From the NCBI RefSeq assembly GCF_949628265.1, contig NC_088790.1:7134545-7198544 (forward strand): 64,000 nucleotides of DNA, read 5' to 3'. Origin of the DNA: Cloeon dipterum (lineage: Eukaryota > Arthropoda > Insecta > Ephemeroptera > Baetidae). The stretch's first letter is position 1; each line of letters begins with the position of its first letter. The translations under genes and the position numbers were made by a program. The notes beneath the pieces were generated by a model. The model searched no databases and was not told the origin of the DNA. It saw only the letters and a program-made list of their open reading frames with translations. Below, piece after piece: positions 11,553-24,400 of this stretch.

Positions 11553-14546
11553 ATGTCTGTGAGGAACCATGGCAAATATTTCTCAAAAAAGGCCGCCGCC
11601 CTGGGCATCCCCCTGGAAGCGCCGGAGGGCGGCTGGGGCTGGGCTGTGGCGATAGGCTATGGGATTTGTCACGTAAGATAAAATTCTACCATTGATCTCT
11701 TCTCTAATCTTTATTTATATAAACACACTGCAGATCTTTTTGGTATCGATCATCCACAATTTCTCTCTCATTTTCTCTACAAAATTTGATTATATTGGGA
11801 TGACGGCATCAGACGTAACGGTTCTGATGAACATTAATGCCGCTGTGTGCAATGGCGTTGGTAATATATTAAAAGTGATTTTGCTAAGATGAAAATTATG
11901 AAATGCTTTTATATGCTAGGATTATTATCAGGGCCAATTCTCAAGCGGGTTTCCTGCAGGAAAGTCTCGTTACTTGGCTCGTTTTTACTATTCTCTGGAG
12001 CGCTGTTGGCTTCACAGGCTGAGACCTTCTACTTTTTCATTCTCTCCATGGGAGTCATTTTTGGTAAAAGAATAACCCTACAAAATTATTTTTTTAGTCT
12101 TGCCTTAAAAAATTTTAGATTAGTATATATTTTGACTTGACGATCCTTTAAACAATTTTTATCACTCCAGAAAACAAAACAAATTTTAATAAGCTAAATA
12201 TTGTTATTAATTGAAATTAAATCAATAAGTCTGCAGTAGCAGCCCAAACGGTTATCTTTCTGACGTCGTGAAGTTAGTGAAAGTACCATCCTGTCTTTAA
12301 CTGAGAGTTGATTTTATAAAAAAAATCAGAAATGCTTGATATCTCCTTCAAGGTTTTATTTTTAAACGAACATTATTTAAATTATGAAAAACACTAAACG
12401 ATTGTTATACCAATTATTTTGTATTACCCGATGCAAGGTTGGGAAATTCAGCTTTCTGATTGAAAGCAGTAATACTGAGCTTTCAATTTCCCTTCATGTT
12501 CTCAACTGTCAAGAAATGTTCCAAATTAAATCATTTCTATATACTCACTGCTCTAATGAAGCTAATTTTTTATGTTTTAACCCAATTTACTTTCCAGGAT
12601 ATAAATGAAATAAAATTTAACTTCTCCAGGAAGCGGGTTGGCTCTCCTCAGTCCGGCCAACCTTTTCTGCATCAACTCTTACTTCATCAATCGGCGCAGT
12701 CGCGGCATGGGATTAGCGATGGCAGTCGGTGGCATTGGAAGCGTTTTCATGCCCTTGATAATGAGCAGTCTTCTTCGAATGTACTCCCCCGAAAACACCA
12801 TGCTGATCGTGGCTGCCCTTGTGTTGCACTGCTTCCCGGCAGCCTTGCTACTGCAACCAGTCCGCTGGCACATGGTGCCCGCCGAGCCTGACCTTAAAAT
12901 CAATGACCACAGCGTGGCCGCTGCGGCTGCAATTAGCGCCGGTCGCAAGAGGACGGCTTCCAGCAACTCGGTTGACGTTGGTTACACGCTTGTTTCGTGC
13001 TCTGAACCATAGTGCGTTTGTTTGAAAATTAATTTCATAATTTATATATAGATATAAACCACACTAACTATGCTAGGAGCATGCAGCTAAATAATTAAAC
13101 TGACCTTTGTTTATCAAATTCTGCGCTCGATTGAATTTTCATTATCAAGCTGTAAATTGATTTTAATTCTACTTTATAGCCCAACAACAGTAGCAGAAGA
13201 GGACGAGGATGAATATTTTGCAAATGCGGAAAATGGAAATACTGAAGTGGCTGAATATTTAAAGAATGTATGTTTCTTTAGTTCAATGCCGTAAAAGATA
13301 AAGCACTTTAGCACACTATACATATTTTCAGAAACCGAAAAGAAGGAAAAGCATCTGGATAAAAATAGTTGATTTTTTTGACTTGCGCCTATACAAAATA
13401 ATTCCCTTCACTATGGCTTCGATAAGCATGGCCTTCTTCGCGGTTGTCGAAACAAATTTCATGCTACTCATCCCATATGTCATGCTGGAAATCCATGGCT
13501 ACTCGATTCAGCAAGTTGCTGGTTTCCAATCCATCGTTGCTGCTGTAGATATTATTTTTAGGTACATATTTCGTGTCTTTCTTTAATAAAGTCTGGGCAG
13601 CGCTCAATTTATTTTTGGTATCTCATAAACTCTCTTCCTTAAATAGCGGAAATATTTCGCTCAATGCGGCCTTTGAAAATGAATTTTCATTAAATCCCCC
13701 GCACTCGCATAAAAGCCTTTGAAGTTAATTTGAATAAAAACTCCCCAGGTTTGTTGCACCATACATTGGAGTGGGATTGAACTTACCGGACAATTTGATG
13801 TACATCATCAGCATTATCTTTATCTCACTCTTCCGAGCACGTAAGAAAACAATCAGAATTAATTGCTTTAGCCAAGAGCGCAGTTATATGTTAAGAGATT
13901 TTCTCTTCTGCTTCCAGTTATTATGATTTACCGTAGCTACAACGTGGTGTTGGTGTTGGGCGTGTGGTTCGGCATGTGCAGAGGCATTAGGAACGTATTC
14001 GCGCCTCTGCTTATCCCATCTTTCGTGCCCGTTGACAGGTTGCCAGCAGCACTCGGTCTGCTGATGGCACAGACTGCTATCGCCTTCATCATATTTTGCC
14101 CCTTCCTAGGTGAGTTCCTTATTCAACGTATAGTGTTGTGCTTTCTGCACTTCATATTAATTTCGCCAAAAATCACGTGTTTTTCAACCATACATATTAT
14201 TCTGAAATGGTCTATTTAATAATAGCTCAAAAGTCTTTGCCCCACATGCATTTCTCTCTTGATGCTAGAATACCGCCTGCGCAACATCAAAGACGCGCGG
14301 GTTGCATTATTAACGTGGCAGGCGCTATTGATGTGGCTTTCGGACTTCTACACACTACACTTAACACCAACACTGTTTGATTGTTTAGGAATTCTGACCA
14401 ACAGCGCAAAAACGTTAGCTGATATAATAACTGGCTTCAATTTATTCACCACGTGCTCGGCGTCATGTTGGGTTTTGGGTGTGACTTTCTACAGACTGCG
14501 AGCGAACAAAAGACAGCAGCAGGCAGGTACAAAGGAAAACTCGTAG
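11553..14546 (+). CDS. Monocarboxylate-transporter-like MFS carrier (SLC16 family)
   Basis: Nine exons (11553-11672, 11734-11860, 11920-12063, 12630-13011, 13180-13267, 13332-13561, 13749-13840, 13918-14109, 14269-14546) join in phase into about 550 residues. The SLC16 signature before helix 1 is present (APEGGWGWAVA, residues 24-34). The first six helices are encoded by exons 1-4, including GPILKRVSCRK at the helix 2-3 loop and NSYFINRRSRGMGLA at helix 4-5. An acidic central loop (EEDEDEYFANAENGNTE) separates them from the second six helices, starting at FDLRLYKIIPF. It is probably a plasma-membrane carrier for small monocarboxylates or related solutes; the substrate is not inferable. The cytosolic tail is short. 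AATAAA at 14616. The 567-base intron 12064-12629 is the only long one. Confidence 0.9.
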
Positions 14547-14621
14547 AATGCAGCTTAAATAATCGTTTTTATTGTAATGAAATGAAAACTGTGAAGGTGT
14601 GAAGATTATGAGTACAATAAA

Positions 14622-15471
14622 TGAATGCTTCAAAAAGCAGTAAACGCTAGTCTTTTGAAATAAATACTGCAACATTTAATTTTTGGATTTTTTCATCAGA
14701 ATGTGACAACATTGAGAGAGCCATTACATTTGAAATTTAAAACATTATAAGCACACATTATTGTGCATTTTGAACAATGAACACTGAATGATATTTTTAT
14801 CGGCCACAAAACGCAAATTCATATCAAACATTCATAATTATATATATACTTGCTCCACCAATGTTCAACATACAGTATTTAAGATAATCAACTTATTTAA
14901 ATCACAATATTTTACTAGTGCAAAATGGTTTGTGGTTGCAGTATGCTCCTGCAATATACATAATTATTTTATGCACATGTTAAAATTTAAGCTTCAGTGT
15001 GCTCCCCTTGAATAAATTTACTTAAGCTATATATTAAATATGACACCGAATTGACTTTCGTCATTTATATATTTCGTTTGTGCAGGAGTTTTAATATTAC
15101 TTGTGTTTGCAACACAAATTTATGTTGATGTATAATATGGAAGTGTTCCTTTCAAAAGTTATACAACCAAGCGATGTAAACATCGATTGTATGCGTAGCG
15201 TATAGATATCAAATAAACATACACTTTTCTTTACATTGACCCCAGCGAAACATTGATGTTTACACCAACATTGAAGATCAATCAGCGGCACACTCCTTGC
15301 TGCAGAGTTTCTCTGTACACAGTGTTTTTTTTACCTTGATAAGGTGAGGTTGAGGTACACAGCAATTTGCGCAACATTTGCAAAAATAAGTTTGGAAAAA
15401 TCTTTAAGCCGATGGAAGTTAAAATTTTAAATATAAAACATCAGACTGTACAGTAGATACTTCGGACAATA
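14622..15471. other. Convergent intergenic sequence
   Basis: AT-rich sequence between the end of the transporter (+) and the stop codon of the CCAP receptor (-). Part of it must be the receptor 3' UTR. Several short open frames are present, none recognisable. Confidence 0.5.
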
Positions 15472-18400
15472 TTAGACCAGAGTGACTGCCACCCTTGGTG
15501 GAGGTTGCCTGCAGTAGTTTGACGATTGTTGGTTTGCGGCAAGACGGACGTTCCTTCTTGTAGATAAATGGGTCATCGTCTCAGTCATGGTGGTGCTGTT
15601 GGTGCCACCGTAGCGCAGGCAACGACTATTCGCCTCTTGTCGCCTCCGCTGCATGTCGGGGAAGCAGATGCTCAACCAACTCAATGGCGGTACCCTCCTG
15701 CAACAATAAAAACACACCACTCCCGCTATTAAACATTCCAAGCGAAAACAACGATTAATCATTGTGCTCAAAATACATTAATATGGAACGCGCCACTCCC
15801 GCTTAATTCTTTGGGCTACAGCGATTTGGGTGGAAATACATCATATTTATAGATAATAAATAACAAACACACAATATAATCAGATCGCAGTTGTTTGTAC
15901 AAACTGGCGATTCATCAATAGCTCAGGGCATTATTTTACAGGCAAATAAGCGTGCTCCATTTGTGAACAAAGAACAATGAAAGGTTGATTTCAGGAAGCA
16001 GGGAACTTTTTTATCTAGCTGAAGGAAACTTTAACAAAAGAAGGTTTGAGGCTTTTATTATCCTAGTCAACATGCCTAGTCAACTAAAATCAATGCACAC
16101 ACAAAAGAATGTTTACCAAGCAAATCCATTGATTTTGGGCGTGCAGACAAGCCAAATCCATTAACCGAAATTGCCCATAAAAATTTGGCCCTCATCATCC
16201 GCAGAAGCAAAGAACAGTAAAAGCACAGCACAAATAGCGCACAAAAAGGTGCCTGCACATATCAAGCGATTGCAAGATCAGGGAAAATAAAACCGGAGGC
16301 AAACACTGCCAGGCATCATCAAGCGGCGAATTACCACTTTAAAACTCGTCCCCTTCTTACAAAATTCAAGCTCGCTAATCTAATTTTCTAAACGAAGGTG
16401 GGACACTTCTATATTACAGGAGCTAAAGCAGGGCGGTGAGAAATGGGAGCACATAAACTACAAAACTTGTGTGTTCACATTCAGCCAGAGGAGTTGCGAA
16501 AATGAGAAAAAAAGCGAGCTAGCTTGAGAGAGCGAGTAAAGAGAGATGGCGGCACCATAAAAATGAGAAACAGAAACTTGGTGTGCAGTGATAAATTAAG
16601 GAGGAAAAAACACATCTGAGTTAATAGAGGAGCTAAGAAGATACCTAAACACAGGTGCTGCTCGGTCTCATCTCTTTTTGGCGAAACCTAAAAAATTGAC
16701 TATTTTTTCACATTTTGAAAAGAGCTATTTACGCACGAGATACAAGTTTTTTTGCCACAGAAAAACATTATGCATGCAACAAGAACGTTTATGACGATTT
16801 TTTTACTAATAATTTGAGTAATTCAATTGATTTGGGCTTTTTTCTAAGAATCTGTTTCAATCGGGCCGGGCAAAAGATCGAATGAAACGGCCCTGAATAA
16901 ATATACGCCCATATAGTGTTCACTCTGCTGAGAAATTCGCACTCGATGAAGCTGAGACACTTTCAACTTGAATTGCTGCCCGTCGCATATTGTTATTCAC
17001 GCTTCGTCAGCTTCATTAAGCCTTAATAATTTGACATTAATTGAGAGTCTTGCGTATATGCTTTAGCGAGTGTTGTGTGCATTATGGATTTTAGCTAGAC
17101 AGTGCCGCCTTTCCTCATAAAGTTTCAAACCTGTGCCCCAGCCGCCGTCAAGCGGCTGAAGTTTGTTAGAATGACGCGCACTAAGTTCATCCAATTATTT
17201 GCGTGTAAAAGCGTTAATCAAAACGAATTTCTTCAATCGTGTTTGCTCCACTTACATGTTCTGGAGGTGGATTTGAATAAGGAAAAATGAAGAACGTCAG
17301 GATCAAGAATTCTTGAGAAATTGCTTCCTCTCCACTTCATTTCAGTAAGTGGAAAACTAGTATTAGATCCTATTATACTTGGCTTTTCAGTGAATTTAAT
17401 TTAATAACGCTGCTCTCCCAGCTGTGGTTCAATATTCATTTAGTCTTGAGAGCAAGCGGCGGTAATTAAACACAAATTTCAGAGAACCGGTGACGTTGCC
17501 ACCACGCACTTAATGGTGGATGATCCCGTCTAACTAAGTACACGTGATATTACTTGCCAAGCAACGCACCTGACGTTAGCTCGTTTAATGAAAAACAGTC
17601 GAGTGTGAGCATTGAGCAATCAGTAGTCTCGAAGTAACGATATATGGCTGAGTTGCCACACCTTATAAGTGGTTAACTATTTCAACATACTTGTCAACCT
17701 CCTAGAAGCATTTTAGTTTCAAAGTATTCTTTATTGTGGTTATGCAAGGCTATTTTGTCCCATACATTGCCATATCCATTTTGAACATATTTAAACAATT
17801 TATTGGATTTATTCATTGACTTCATGAAAATTCACAATAAAATTAGCTGGAATATCATTTATTTTTGAACAGATGTCAATCAATAGAGAAAATAAAATAA
17901 TTTAGATATAAATAAATACATTTAAGTTTTAATCGAATGATAATTTAATATATGGTGCGCAAGACCGTTCAATTATTGAGTTTGAGATCTTAGTCAAAAG
18001 TCACTTTCAAATGTAAAATATGACGATGAAGCATTAAAACGTTTTTCTGCAAAGAGCAACATCATTAAGATTCCACGTGCGTGAGAGAGTAAAATGTGAT
18101 ACCGCTCTGAGGCTGCATCGTCTTTAGGTCTACCAGACCTAAACACCCAAGGGCAGAATTATTTGCACTCAGACGGGTATAAAGGTAACTCGTGTGCCCT
18201 ACTAGAGCTAAAAGAGGCTATGAAATTGAAACCTTCAGTGAGTGTTTTCCTCTGAACTTGCATTTACCTGAAAATTTTCTATCTTAATATACGTGAAGCC
18301 AACTATAGGTTCAATTTATCGATTATCTCGCGAGGTTTAGCATGTTTGACGGCTGCGTTGACGGAACACAATGCTGTTGGTCTAATTGACGTGGTGATGT

Positions 18401-21400
18401 CAACCTGACCAAACACGCAAAAATATCATTAATGTAAATTGTGTTGAATGGGATTTTCTCCTTTTCCAGTTCTGTCACAAAGATTTTCGTATGCGTAGGG
18501 AAAAATGAAAACACCCAATTATTTTTAAAAATGAAATGAATTGCTACTGAAACGGCATTGCATCAAATAAATTGCTTGGATTTCAGTAGCGAAATAAATT
18601 TTGTCACACATAGTTCTGCAAGAATTTATGTGCACGTAATGGAATCGAATAAGAGCCGCCATTGCAATAGGTCCATAAAATTCGGCAGCAATCCGCAGCT
18701 GCAACCCTTCTAAACGCACTGTGACACACGAGAGAGGCAAAACAAAGCGACTTTTAATCACATAATTAATCAATGGAGTGCCTGCGTCCCAGTTTAAATG
18801 AGCGGTCGGCCGACATGGGAGCGCCAGCTAATTCCACAGGGGTGTAATCGACTTTTAATGTGTATTTATTGGACAGGCCCCGCGTGCGTATTAAAGCAGT
18901 GGCCGCCGCGAGAAGCGGGCCATTACGGAGGCAGTGGAGCGGAGGGCGCGCCGGCGGCAGAATAAGAAGATGAGAGACATGCCCCGTCCAATGCAGCTCC
19001 TTCTATTTCATCTTTTTATTGAATGCGAAAGGTCCATTGTGCCAGACGCGCAGTGCCCGTCTTCCGGTCAATTTTTATGATCTTGTTTTCTATTCGACTC
19101 TCGCGGAGATCATCTCCGGGACACAAGTGTATATTTTTATGCTGAAAAGGCTCGTATAACTCCGTCCAGCCTTTCCAAGACGATCTTATTACTGATTCCA
19201 TGAAATGCGCCGAGTGCCTTAATGCAAACGGGATCAATCAGGATCGGGAATTTCTATTGTGTCGCAATGAATTCGAATCAGGGGCTCGTGTGCGGGCAAC
19301 TGTAACAACGAGATTATATATTCTATTTTATCCGATGCAGAAACTCGCAGGTGGCAGTACCGTCAATTCTCATGACGTTCTTTACCTTTGATGTTATCTT
19401 GTATTCAAGCATCTCTGCATTCCAAATTTACTTGTCATTAAGTGACTAATCATGAACAGCGCATAGCTGAAAGACCAGAATATTATGAAAATGACGATTG
19501 TAAATAGTTGAAAGCATTAGCTGAAACTGGAACACAAATTGTGTTTTGCTTGAGATATATTTGTTCTCAAAACAAGCGTCATGTTTTCACAAATCTTGGA
19601 ACTCTGGTTTAAAATGATGACCCAAGATTGAATTTAGCATAAATCATTCCGTGTCAAAAATACAACGGATAAAAATTAAATAATTTTTCCTCGGAGCTAC
19701 AGTACGTGAATTGCTTATGGTACAAAAACGGGATTACAATCAAAATTGCTTAACTCTCTAATTTTAAAAATGTTTTTCGTTGCACAAGTGTGAATTTCTT
19801 AATCTACCAACACAGGATTACAATCTAAAAGCACTTAACTAGGATGTTATTTGTAAGAATGTTGTTTTATTGTAGAAGTAAGATGAAACTATTGTTCACT
19901 CAAATGCTCATTTGAACGTATGTTGTGTTCTCCGTCGGGCGATTGCTACACTTGTGACTATATAAGCATGGACTGATAGCCCTCGAGTCACTTGAGAGTT
20001 TGTTCCTAAACGGTAACAACGGGCAAGTGCGGGAGACTTGCGCAGACTTAACTTCAAAATTTTGGCAGATTGAGTGGTGAGAAAACGATATTTAACTGAG
20101 CGTATTTCTTTTCTTCTCTAAGAATTAATTTTGAGGAAGAGTCAATTCCAATTTTTGTACTCCGTTTCTGGCTATATTTCAATTAATGGAATGGTTTTCG
20201 CATATGAGCAGTGCAATTTTTTTATTTGAACCTCTGCTCGGCATATCCCGGGGGTCCCAAGAACACCGCCGAGCGGATAACATTGGGCCCAAGTGGCCAT
20301 CTTTTCGCCTTAAGCCGCTGGAAAGATGCGTAAACCAGCAATGGCGAGTCGGCGCTGGTGCTCCTCCCAGCCCGTTGGGCTATTTAAGCTCAAGTATCTC
20401 CCATTGCTTTGACACTCTTGAGATGCCTTAACAATGCGAGCCAACGGGCCGGATTTCGTGTGCATCAAATATTACTCATTTGCGAACACTGTTGAATTAA
20501 TTGAAATACAGACAGGAACGGAGTACACGAATTGAAATTAAGTCTCAGAGAAGAAAAGAAATAAGCTCAGTGAAATATTATTTCGCACCACTCCCTCTGC
20601 CAAAATTGTGAAGTTAAGTCTGCGGACGTCTCCCACACTTGCCCGTTGTTAACGTTTGGAAAAAACCTCTCAAATGACTTGAAGGCTATCAGTCCATGCA
20701 GACAGAGCATTTGAGTGAACAATAGTTTTCACCTTAATTGTGCAATAAAAATTCTTACGAGTAACATCCTAACTATCGAGAGTTAAGTGCTTCCGATTGT
20801 AATCCTATATTGCTACCACAAGGTACATACCTTTTATTGGAATTTATTCTGACCTCATAATAATTTTCAGTCCTCAAAAGTTGTCAAAACATTTAAAATT
20901 ATGCAGGAGCAAAGTTAATTGAAAATTGTTTTGTGGAATATATTTTACTCTAGTTTGATCATGGAAAATTAACATAAATGGTCAGAATAATATTAAAATT
21001 AAATTTTTAATTCAATAAAACTTAAACTTTTTTTGTTGAGAAAAATATAAATTTTTATTTTCAAAAAATGACAACTAAAAACATTGAGATTTGAGGACGG
21101 AGAAGCTCTTGTACAAACAGAATGACAGAAAGCAATCAAATTAATTTTGTTTAAAATTATCAAATTAAATTCTATTCCACAAAACTCCAAAATTTAAATT
21201 TTGATTTTCAATTAAAAATGTATTTTTTGAACATTATCAAACAGCCGTCTATTTAATAAAACAAGTTAAATAAATGAGTACATAGCATGATTTTTTTAGA
21301 AGATGAATTTGAACAGTGCGCCACTAACGTGTTGAAAGAGAGCTATAATTCATAAAAAAATTTCCGTCGGCTGGCATCCAGTGTCAGTAAGATCATTGGA

Positions 21401-24400
21401 GTGCAAATAATTTCTTGGCACCGGAGCTGACCCAGGCCAACAACACCCTACGCAGAAATTCGGCGCTCGTCCAGAGAGCGATTTTATTGAATCGCAACAG
21501 CTTCCTTCCCCGCATAGCTGTAATGGCAGCAAACATTGCTATTTTGTTTGCGTCGTTGCGTGAGTGGAGCACACAAAAGTATCTGATCTCTAGCAAGAAT
21601 GCACTCGGGTCTCGCTCTCGATAAAATCATCATTTCCCCAGACGCTCTCGAGCCCACTTTGAACTCGAGCCACTGGAGAAATCTGTTGATTTGCCTGCGT
21701 TCTCCTTGAATCGCTTTTGTTTGCCCTTTGCGCTGTTGACCAAGAATGTCGACCTCGTCCCGGTTTTTCCGCGGCGCAACCCGATAATAAAACGAGGCAC
21801 GACAATAAATGCCAATTTTAACGACTGTGCAGCAGATGCACGCTCGCTCTGTACATGAGTGATGCATTCCGTGGTTCAAGGCTGAATCGTCTGTCCACAC
21901 GCTCAATTTCACTCGCGGAGAACCGTGCGGTTGAATGCACTTGGAGCATGCCATTCACTCTGTGTACGTTGGCTAATCGAGGGCGAAATGATAAAATTCC
22001 AAGCAGATGCATGCACATGAGAAATTGCTACATTCATCGCAGACTTTGCATTTCCCGTTGTTGCAACGCTCTATCTGGCAACCAACTTAAATCGGAAGCA
22101 AATTTAACATAGGAAATGAACAAGGAAATAAATTAATTCCAGAAGCATCCACGTCTTGAAGATCAAAATTAAAGCAAAACCACTGTACAAAGAAATCAAG
22201 GATGAGCTTCATCGTGGCGGTTGCAAGAGGAAAATGAGTACTCTGTCAAACAGCACAAACACGCACAACTAAAACTAATGAAAAAGTACGAGAGCACTGC
22301 TTCAAGACCGATTGTTTTTAATTAAAGGCTCCAGTGCGTGACAGTCGTCGTGAGAATGTTAGGGGAAATTACCTGAGCGTGCGGCAAATGGGCGTGGAGA
22401 AGAAGCAGTAAATGAGCGGGTTGGCGGCCGAATTCAGGGGCGCCAGCGACTGGATGAACGTGGCCACCGCGATGTTTGTCTGTGTGTTTGGCACGTGGCC
22501 GAAAACCTGCAGAAGGTCGAATACCATGTATGGGCTCCAACAAAGGACGAACACTGAAATTTTATAGAAAAGGAAATAAAATATCATCAGTAAGAAATAC
22601 TTCGCTATCTGCTATCAGAGATGTCAAATATTTCATTCCTGTTTCAAAATTGTTGGGTATTTGCAATTGGGTTCAGAAAAAAACGTTTCTTCAAGGAAAA
22701 AATTCACTTAACTCATGGCGCTATATACATGGTAGCAATTTTTACGCCCACAAAAGCAAATCATGTAAACAAAAACATCGCATTTCGTATGTTAAATTAT
22801 CTCATTCGCAATGCTTAATTTATCCGCCATGAACAGTGATATTGGATTTTAGGTTCCACTTTTTTTTCTTAAACTACAACAACTCACCAAATACAATGAT
22901 GAACGTCATCTTAACTGTCTTAATTTTTGCCCTTGGAATGATCCCCCTGGAACTTGCTCTCCTGCTATCTGCATCTTCCCTGCTACGAGAGCTGGAATCT
23001 GAGCGGGGAAAATAATTTTTGTATAATATCAATGTCATTCCTCATAATATAATTCTGTATAAATATACAAAATCTTTACTTCTGTGGCTTCCATTGCGAT
23101 GACATCGCTTCTTTTTGCCCGTCAACATTTTGCTTTTGGACCAGATGGTGATCACAATCACCGCATAGCAAAATGTGATAATCAAGGCTGGAATGAAGAA
23201 GAGGGACACCGATACCAACACCATGTACACCTGCCACTGCCATTGGTCCAGTTCGATCCAGCACTGCAGCTTTCCTGGAACACAAATATTTGAAGCCCGG
23301 CGAAATAATTTTCAATCAGCTTTCTAAAGGCAATTTAGAAATAACGAGTTGAAAGAGGGAGATTGAAAGCTTCGCAGCCAAAGTCAATAGCAAACCAAAT
23401 ATTTGATTTCATATAGAGATGATAAACTTTTTTAATTTCAATATCTCTCCCTAAAAGATCTCGACACCCTGAGGGGGTGAAGCATTGAGTGTGCTTTATC
23501 GCTGAGTATGGGCGAACAAGAGGACACTCCTGGCCTTGCGTGGGATTTCCTTTCAACTGTTCACACACCAAATGTCCACGTTCGTTTAACTTGCTACTAA
23601 ATTTGGAGCAGAACAATAAACATTGCGGGCAGTGGAACGGAAGGGACTGAATGGTGGAGGAGAGTGTTTTGTGGGCAGATTATATTTGAGGGAAATATAT
23701 AAACTTGAAATTATATTTGCCATTGTAGCGGTCCCCGCACACCATGATTTGGAAGTTGTACATTAGTATATATTAAAACAAAATATGTGAACTGGACTTG
23801 AAGTAAACGTTAACTACTTTGAAATTCAATCAAGCAAACATGCGTGCAGATTTTATTCGTGGCAAGGAACAGCTTTCAATTTGCAAAGATAAATGTGATC
23901 TCATCAGCGGCGTGCTGGGGCGACAAGACAGGGTCGTGCGTGGTGATTTATGGAACCCGCTGAACGGCAGTTCCACGCAACCCTCCAGCCATCCGTGAAT
24001 GATCCCTGGTGGACAAAAGTTGCGGCCATTGTTCGGTTTTGTGTGTGATTAATTGCCTAGGCCAGCGCAAATAATTTCGGCGAGTGCCCGGCCAGTTTTT
24101 TTTGTCAGCTTGGAACAAAACGCAGACATGTACAAATTTGGGTTCAATTACTAAAATACAGTGCACGCAGTGGCCTGACGTGTGCGCCTGTAGGCGAATT
24201 CGCGTTTTCGTTGGATGTTTGCTCTAGTTATCACGCTCAAATATAGCAGGGACTCATTAAGCAGGTGTTTACACACGAGTGTGCATATGCCGCGCTCAGA
24301 GGAGCACGCGTGAATTATAAAAGACAAGCGCCGGCTCTCTCACAGGCTGCTCAGCCAAGGCGCAGCGTACGCGTGCGGGAAATGGAAAAAAACGTGTGCT

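Larger units (their letters stand above)
15698..22372. other. CCAP receptor intron 8 (6.7 kb), repeat-bearing
   Basis: Non-coding between the NPxxY exon and the C-terminal tail exon of the receptor. Apart from the foldback element and SINE-like copy at 19.7-20.9 kb, I recognise no gene. Open frames here, including a 156-codon minus-strand one at 21484-21954, look random in composition and have no splice or family support. Confidence 0.6.

Noticed and set aside
21484-21954. 156-codon minus-strand frame in CCAP receptor intron 8
   Set aside because: Overlapping open frames on both strands and no motif; receptor exons on either side splice past it in phase.
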